Assembly (NCBI GenBank): GCA_020025035.1
Contig: JAHHSU010000043.1
Location: 1 to 9,814 of the forward strand
Direction of reading: 5' to 3'
Length of the DNA stretch: 9,814 nucleotides
From: Thomasclavelia sp.
GTDB taxonomy: Bacteria; Bacillota_I; Bacilli_A; Erysipelotrichales; Coprobacillaceae
Shown here: piece by piece, positions 5,976 through 9,814 of the stretch
Layout of the letters: every line of letters starts with the position of its first letter
Position numbering within the stretch: position 1 is the first letter of the stretch
Notes under the pieces: model-generated
What the model saw: the letters and a program-made list of their open reading frames with translations, nothing else
What the model was told of the DNA's origin: nothing
Databases searched by the model: none
Program-made: the position numbers and the translations under genes

Positions 5976-7310
5976 ATGGATAATAAAAACAAAATAACAG
6001 AGGGGGTTATTTGGAAACAGTTATTATATTTCTTTTTTCCAATTTTAATTGGTACTTTTTTTCAACAGCTATACAATACAACAGATGCAATTATTGTTGG
6101 AAATTATGTAGGTAAGTCAGCATTAGCAGCAGTAGGAGCAACTAGTGATTTATTAAGTTTATTTTTAGGTTTTTTTATTGGATTGTCAACTGGTGCATCT
6201 GTTATTATTTCTCAATATTATGGAGCAAGTAAAGGAAATAAAGTAGGAAAATCTGTTCATACATCTATTGCTTTAGCAATTATATTTGGATTGATTTTAA
6301 TGATTTTTGGGATAATAGTTACACCGATGTCACTTCATGTAATTGGTATACCACAAGACATATTTGTAGATGCGAAAACATATATGACAATTTATTTTAC
6401 AGGAATGATTCCTTCATTAATTTATAATATGGGATCTGGGATATTAAGAGCAGTAGGTGATTCTAAAAGTCCGTTATATTTTTTAATAATTAGTTGTATT
6501 GCAAATATTATATTGGATATTGTTTTTGTAGTAATATTAAGACTAGGTGTATTAGGTGTTTCTATTGCAACAGTTTTATCACAAGTAATAAGTGCAATTT
6601 TAGTATTAGTAGTTTTAACAAGGAGCAAAGAAAGTTATCATCTAAATATAAAACGTTTATTTATTGATCGTTTTATTCTACAAGAAATTGTTAATATTGG
6701 AATTCCTACAGGATTGCAAGCAATGTTATATGCATTGTCTAATATTATTATTCAAGCCAAAATTAATGGATTTGGTACAAATACTATTGCTGCATGGTCT
6801 GCATATATAAAGATTGATGGAATCTTTTGGATGATTATGTCTGCATTTGGTGTTGCTACAACAACATTTGTTGCACAAAATTATGGAGCTAAGCGATATG
6901 ATAGAATTAATAAAAGTATTAGAACTTGTATGATGATGTCTATGGTTGTTGCAATTTCTTTAAGTGTTTTACTAACTGTATTTGGTAGAACAATTTTTAG
7001 TATGTTTACTAGTGACCATGCAGTTATTGATATAGGGGTAGAAGCAATGAGTTATATGACTCCTTACTATTTTGCATATGTATGTATTGAAATATTATCT
7101 GGTGCAATAAGAGGAGTTGGTGAATCAATTAAACCAATGATAATCAATATTATTGGAATCTGTTTATTTAGACTTGTATGGTTAATTTTTGTTGTACCAT
7201 TAAATTTAAGTATTAAATTTGTTGTTCTTTCGTATCCAATAAGTTGGGTGGCAACATCATTGATGTTAATTGTATATTATTATAAAGGAAACTGGTTAAA
7301 GAAAAAATAA
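5976..7310 (+). CDS. MATE-family multidrug/toxin efflux transporter
   Basis: This is a polytopic membrane antiporter of the MATE (MatE) family. These proteins export cationic drugs, toxins or metabolites in exchange for Na+ or H+. The 444 residues contain about 12 hydrophobic segments, near 17-37, 55-80, 95-117, 135-157, 165-187, 192-214, 240-262, 280-303, 318-340, 356-378, 386-408 and 414-436. The N-terminal QQLYNTTDAIIVGNYVG and ASVIISQYYGA stretches are typical of the family. The internal duplication shows in GILRAVGDSKSPL (155-167) and GAIRGVGESIKPM (376-388), one in each six-helix half. AGGAGGG (5963-5969) with 6-base spacing fixes the ATG. The stop codon lies inside the left arm of the convergent inverted repeat. 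It has its own transcription unit, and no adjacent regulator suggests a substrate. Substrate and coupling ion cannot be read from the sequence. Confidence 0.93.
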   Translation: MDNKNKITEGVIWKQLLYFFFPILIGTFFQQLYNTTDAIIVGNYVGKSALAAVGATSDLLSLFLGFFIGLSTGASVIISQYYGASKGNKVGKSVHTSIALAIIFGLILMIFGIIVTPMSLHVIGIPQDIFVDAKTYMTIYFTGMIPSLIYNMGSGILRAVGDSKSPLYFLIISCIANIILDIVFVVILRLGVLGVSIATVLSQVISAILVLVVLTRSKESYHLNIKRLFIDRFILQEIVNIGIPTGLQAMLYALSNIIIQAKINGFGTNTIAAWSAYIKIDGIFWMIMSAFGVATTTFVAQNYGAKRYDRINKSIRTCMMMSMVVAISLSVLLTVFGRTIFSMFTSDHAVIDIGVEAMSYMTPYYFAYVCIEILSGAIRGVGESIKPMIINIIGICLFRLVWLIFVVPLNLSIKFVVLSYPISWVATSLMLIVYYYKGNWLKKK

Positions 7311-7383
7311 GGATTTTGAAATGAATTCTAAATTCTAAAATTGGGTAATCAAGAATAAAATTCATAACATCTTCCTTATTTTT
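7303..7383. terminator. Bidirectional terminator in a long composite inverted repeat between convergent genes
   Basis: AAAAATAAGGA (7303-7313) is perfectly complementary to TCCTTATTTTT (7373-7383). Nested inside are ATGAATT/AATTCAT (7321-7327 with 7359-7365) and ATTCT/AGAAT (7332-7336 with 7352-7356). Read on either strand, the outer stem ends in a T-run, so it can terminate both the MATE message and the minus-strand flavodiiron message. It contains the MATE stop (7308-7310) and the first base-pairs of the flavodiiron stop (7382-7384). The stem is AT-rich with sizeable internal loops, so its strength is uncertain. Confidence 0.6.
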
Positions 7384-8581
7384 ATAACGTTTTTATTTGA
7401 TTTGCAATTTGCTCTCCAATGTTAATATAATTTTCTAAATCATCTTTATTAGGAGTATAATTTTGACAGATAGCTTGATCTTTTAATAAGGTAATATTTG
7501 CTTCAACAAGTTTATCATTGATTAACGAAATAGCATTTTTATACCATCCATATGAGCCAAAACCTAATCCGTATTTACCTTTTAAATGAGATATCTTTAG
7601 CTTTTCTAATAATGCAGATATATTAGTAGATATTGAGTTATCATAACACCCACTACCAATTAAAATTGCTTTACAATCAATAATTTCTTTTTGGATAATA
7701 GAATTAGAAGTACAAGAGGCTTTATATACTTTTACACATACCCCATTTCTACCAATTCCTTCAGCTAATGATTCTGCAATTTGTTGTGTATGATTCCATA
7801 CACTATCATAAATAATGACAATTTTATTTTTTGATTTAAAAGTTGCTAAATCTGTATACAAGTTAAAAATATCAGAAACATAGTCTTGTAAGATGATTCC
7901 GTGTGAAGGACAAATCATAGAAATATCTAAATGTAAGGAATGTAATTCTATCAATTTTTTTTCTACTTTATCACTATATGGCATAATAATATTTGCATAA
8001 TAGTCTTTGGCTAATTCTAAACATTTTTCTTTATGATGAAACTTATCAAAGATTTGGTAACTTACAATATGCTGACCAAATGCATCGTTTGAAAATAAAA
8101 TTTTATCTTCGTTTAAGTAGGTCATCATGTTATCAGGCCAATGAATTAATGGCATCTCTATAAATGATAAATGAAATTTCCCTGTAGTAATTGTATCTTG
8201 CGTTTTCACCTTATTCCATTTATGTAATCCAAAGTATTGTTTCATCATACTGTTAATTCCTGCGTTTGATGCGTATAGTTTTACATTAGGATATTTATTC
8301 ATAAATAAATTAAATCCACCAGAATGATCTGGTTCAGCGTGTTGGATAATAAGGTTATCAACTTGTTTATTACCAATAACTGATTGAATTCGTTCAAACA
8401 TAATATCTGTAAACTCCATTTCAACTGTATCGATTACTGTGATTTGATCATCAATAATTAAATATGCATTGTATGAAGTACCTTCAGATATTGGAAATAT
8501 ATGTCCATGAAAATGACGAGAGTTAAAATCGTGAACACCTATCCAATATACATTTTCTGTAATTTTTATTGCTTTTTTCAT
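7382..8581 (-). CDS. Class A flavodiiron protein (FprA/FDP-type O2/NO reductase)
   Basis: Flavodiiron proteins are cytoplasmic enzymes that reduce O2 to water or NO to N2O, protecting anaerobes. They usually take electrons from rubredoxin (or F420H2 in archaea). The N-terminal metallo-beta-lactamase-like domain (about 1-250) carries the whole diiron ligand set: His81, Glu83, Asp85 and His86 in HAEPDHSG, His147 in PLIHWPDNM, Asp166 in SNDAFGQH, and His227 in CPSHG. The flavodoxin-like FMN domain (about 253-399) shows YDSVWNHTQQIA (a phosphate-binding loop) and FGSYGW. There is no rubredoxin or flavin-reductase extension, hence class A, and the 399 residues are normal length. ACCTCCT at 8587-8593 (AGGAGGT on the minus strand) fixes the start. 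No rubredoxin or reductase gene lies in the window, so the electron donor must be encoded elsewhere. O2 versus NO preference cannot be told from sequence. Confidence 0.95.
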   Translation of the reverse strand: MKKAIKITENVYWIGVHDFNSRHFHGHIFPISEGTSYNAYLIIDDQITVIDTVEMEFTDIMFERIQSVIGNKQVDNLIIQHAEPDHSGGFNLFMNKYPNVKLYASNAGINSMMKQYFGLHKWNKVKTQDTITTGKFHLSFIEMPLIHWPDNMMTYLNEDKILFSNDAFGQHIVSYQIFDKFHHKEKCLELAKDYYANIIMPYSDKVEKKLIELHSLHLDISMICPSHGIILQDYVSDIFNLYTDLATFKSKNKIVIIYDSVWNHTQQIAESLAEGIGRNGVCVKVYKASCTSNSIIQKEIIDCKAILIGSGCYDNSISTNISALLEKLKISHLKGKYGLGFGSYGWYKNAISLINDKLVEANITLLKDQAICQNYTPNKDDLENYINIGEQIANQIKTL

Positions 8582-8603
8582 AAAATACCTCCTGTATATG
8601 TAT

Positions 8604-8632
8604 ATAGTACTTCTAATTAAATTTTACGTCTA
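8604..8632 (-). promoter_or_regulatory. Weak candidate promoter of the flavodiiron gene
   Basis: On the minus strand, TAGACG (8627-8632) is followed after 17 bases by TACTAT (8604-8609), each matching consensus at four of six positions. An alternative -10, CATAAT (8635-8640), has a poorer -35. A promoter must lie between 8582 and the divergent hydrolase gene, but the A/T richness prevents a firm choice. Confidence 0.3.
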
Positions 8633-8656
8633 ATATTATGCTTAAAAAATTAATTA

Positions 8657-8685
8657 TTTAAAATCATAACAATTGGTTTTATAAT
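8657..8685 (+). promoter_or_regulatory. Candidate promoter of the alpha/beta hydrolase gene
   Basis: A perfect TATAAT (8680-8685) is preceded at 17 bases by TTTAAA (8657-8662), a four-of-six -35. Transcription would start near 8692, essentially at the Shine-Dalgarno, leaving a leader of only about 12 bases before the ATG. That is short for an SD-led gene, so the TATAAT may be fortuitous or the leader unusually compact. Confidence 0.45.
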
Positions 8686-8703
8686 GTAGAAGAGGTGAGT
8701 AAA

Positions 8704-9657
8704 ATGAAAAATAAAAGAATAAATACAACCCTAAAATTGTCAATGATTGCATTAGGAACAGTAGGTGCAATAAGTTATAGTTTATTTAAGCTTGCAATAG
8801 CACCAACAGCACATCGAAAGGATAAAGTAGAAAACGAGTTAGGAAACGATAAACAAAGAAAAATTGCACAAAATAATAGAGATTTAGATTGGTATTTTAA
8901 ACAAGAGGTAGAAGAATATAATATTATTTCATTTGATGGATTAAAATTAACATCCAAAATGATAAAAGCAAAAAATGATACAGATAAAACAGTAATTGCA
9001 ATTCATGGATATCAATCAAATGGCCTTAAAGAATATATTAGTTTTATTAAATTTTATCATGATATGGGATTTAATGTTTTACTTCCAGATAATAGAGCGC
9101 ATGGAAAAAGCGAAGGAAAGTATATAGGATTTGGATGGCTAGATAGATTAGATTGTAAAAAGTGGATTCAATTGATAATAGATCATTATGGACCAACGCA
9201 TAAAATTGTATTACATGGTATTTCCATGGGTGCAGCTACAGTTTTAATGACAAGTGGTGAAGATGTTTCTTCACAAGTAAAAGTCATTATTGCAGATTGT
9301 GGATATACTAGTGCATGGGATGAATTTGCACACCAACTAACATACTATAAAAAACTACCAACATTTCCATTGTTGAATATTGCTAATTATATTTCCCAGG
9401 TAATAGCTAAATATAATTTTAAAGATGCTTCTGCTATAAAGCAAGTAAAGAAATCAAAGATACCAACATTGTTTATCCATGGGGATAAAGATGAGTTTGT
9501 ACCAACTAAAATGGTATATGAATTGTATGATGCATGTAATGCACCAAAGGATTTACTAATTATAGAAGGAGCAGGACATGCACTTTGTCATGTTTATGAT
9601 GAAGAAAAATATGATAAAAAAGTCAAAGAGTTTGTTGAATTATATATTGATAACTAA
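8704..9657 (+). CDS. Membrane-anchored alpha/beta hydrolase (YqkD/BEM46-like)
   Basis: This is a serine hydrolase of the alpha/beta fold, resembling the uncharacterised YqkD-type proteins common in Firmicutes. The substrate (ester, lipid or peptide) is unknown. With the ATG at 8704 it has 317 residues. A basic N-terminus (KNKR) precedes one hydrophobic segment (about 12-33) that acts as a signal anchor. I see no convincing lipobox or signal peptidase I site. The catalytic domain follows: IAIHGYQSNG (98-107, oxyanion HG), DNRAHGKSEG (129-138), the nucleophile elbow HGISMGA with Ser174, Asp263 in HGDKDEFVP and His292 in GAGHA complete a triad. An in-frame GTG at 8695 would add three residues, but it lies inside the Shine-Dalgarno AGAGGTGA (8691-8698), so I prefer the ATG, five bases downstream. 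Transcribed alone, divergent from the flavodiiron gene. If the N-in orientation is right, the enzyme faces outward. Confidence 0.9.
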   Translation: MKNKRINTTLKLSMIALGTVGAISYSLFKLAIAPTAHRKDKVENELGNDKQRKIAQNNRDLDWYFKQEVEEYNIISFDGLKLTSKMIKAKNDTDKTVIAIHGYQSNGLKEYISFIKFYHDMGFNVLLPDNRAHGKSEGKYIGFGWLDRLDCKKWIQLIIDHYGPTHKIVLHGISMGAATVLMTSGEDVSSQVKVIIADCGYTSAWDEFAHQLTYYKKLPTFPLLNIANYISQVIAKYNFKDASAIKQVKKSKIPTLFIHGDKDEFVPTKMVYELYDACNAPKDLLIIEGAGHALCHVYDEEKYDKKVKEFVELYIDN

Positions 9658-9679
9658 TAAGTTATCAATATTATTTTTA
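9644..9679 (+). terminator. Terminator overlapping the hydrolase stop codon
   Basis: A perfect 12-bp stem ATATTGATAACT/AGTTATCAATAT (9644-9655 with 9660-9671) closes an AATA loop and runs into TATTTTT (9672-9679 region). The stem includes the last codons of the hydrolase, and the TAA (9655-9657) starts at the loop. It is AT-rich, and the T-run is broken by one A. Confidence 0.7.
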
Positions 9680-9705
9680 TAAAAATTGTTAGGATAATAT
9701 AGTAA

Positions 9706-9744
9706 ATAAAAGAGGAGGTCAATATGATCTCTTTTATATGTTAA
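9706..9744 (+). other. Hairpin with strong Shine-Dalgarno and a six-codon ORF
   Basis: GAGGAGGT (9712-9719) lies 4 bases before an ATG (9724) that opens a tiny ORF, MISFIC, ending at TAA (9742-9744). ATAAAAGAG (9706-9714) is perfectly complementary to CTCTTTTAT (9729-9737), so the Shine-Dalgarno is partly inside a stem and the ATG in its loop. This could be a leader peptide for a gene beyond the window, the remnant of a lost gene start, or chance. The remaining bases to 9814 are AT-rich, with an isolated TATAAT (9751-9756) and no recognisable gene. Confidence 0.3.
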
Positions 9745-9814
9745 AATTTATATAATGTAAAATGCGTATAAAATTAAAATAGTGTATTCTAAAAGTAAGG
9801 ATAGGTACATAAAC

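Noticed and set aside
6422..6628. Minus-strand 68-codon ORF inside the MATE gene
   Set aside because: It is antisense to membrane helices of the transporter, with no start signals.
8775..8957. Minus-strand 60-codon ORF inside the hydrolase gene
   Set aside because: It overlaps the anchor and early catalytic domain in antisense and lacks a ribosome site.
9751..9756. TATAAT near the right edge as a promoter for a following gene
   Set aside because: There is no acceptable -35 at the right distance, and the sequence is AT-rich enough for chance matches.
1..9814. Mobile element, CRISPR array, defence or toxin-antitoxin system, or tRNA/rRNA gene
   Set aside because: There is no transposase, integrase, evenly spaced repeat array, terminal inverted repeat pair around a gene, or tRNA-like cloverleaf. 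All large ORFs are housekeeping or common accessory genes with matching codon use.

Overview
The window is ordinary, strongly AT-rich chromosomal DNA from a low-GC Gram-positive bacterium (Firmicutes/Bacillota). Four signs point there: a T-box leader in front of a methionyl-tRNA synthetase gene, strong AGGAGG-type ribosome binding sites, A/T-ending codons throughout, and sigma-A-like promoters. TGA appears only as a possible stop, so the standard code fits. A class A flavodiiron protein suggests an anaerobic or microaerophilic lifestyle. An Erysipelotrichia- or Clostridia-like host is my guess, not something the sequence proves.

Layout, left to right. Positions 1-320 hold a promoter and a methionine T-box leader with its terminator. 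Positions 321-2231 are metG. Positions 2232-2598 are a structured intergenic region. It has two copies of a 43-bp promoter-like repeat, a terminator, and then a leader made of a long hairpin, a possible 29-codon ORF and a second intrinsic terminator. This leader lies directly before carB (2599-5817), the large subunit of carbamoyl phosphate synthetase. A terminator separates carB from a MATE-family efflux gene (5976-7310). That gene converges on a minus-strand flavodiiron gene (7382-8581), and the two share a long inverted repeat covering both stop codons. A plus-strand gene for a membrane-anchored alpha/beta hydrolase (8704-9657) diverges from the flavodiiron gene and ends in its own terminator. 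The last ~150 bases hold a short hairpin with a strong Shine-Dalgarno and a six-codon ORF.

The genes look like independent single-gene transcription units, each with its own promoter-like signal and terminator, not parts of one pathway. Two are controlled by transcription attenuation. metG should respond to uncharged tRNA-Met. carB appears to have an attenuator whose parts resemble the translation-coupled, UTP-sensitive pyrBI attenuator of enteric bacteria more than the PyrR system usual in Firmicutes. The carB leader is the most interesting feature. I see no mobile element, CRISPR array, defence system or tRNA/rRNA gene.
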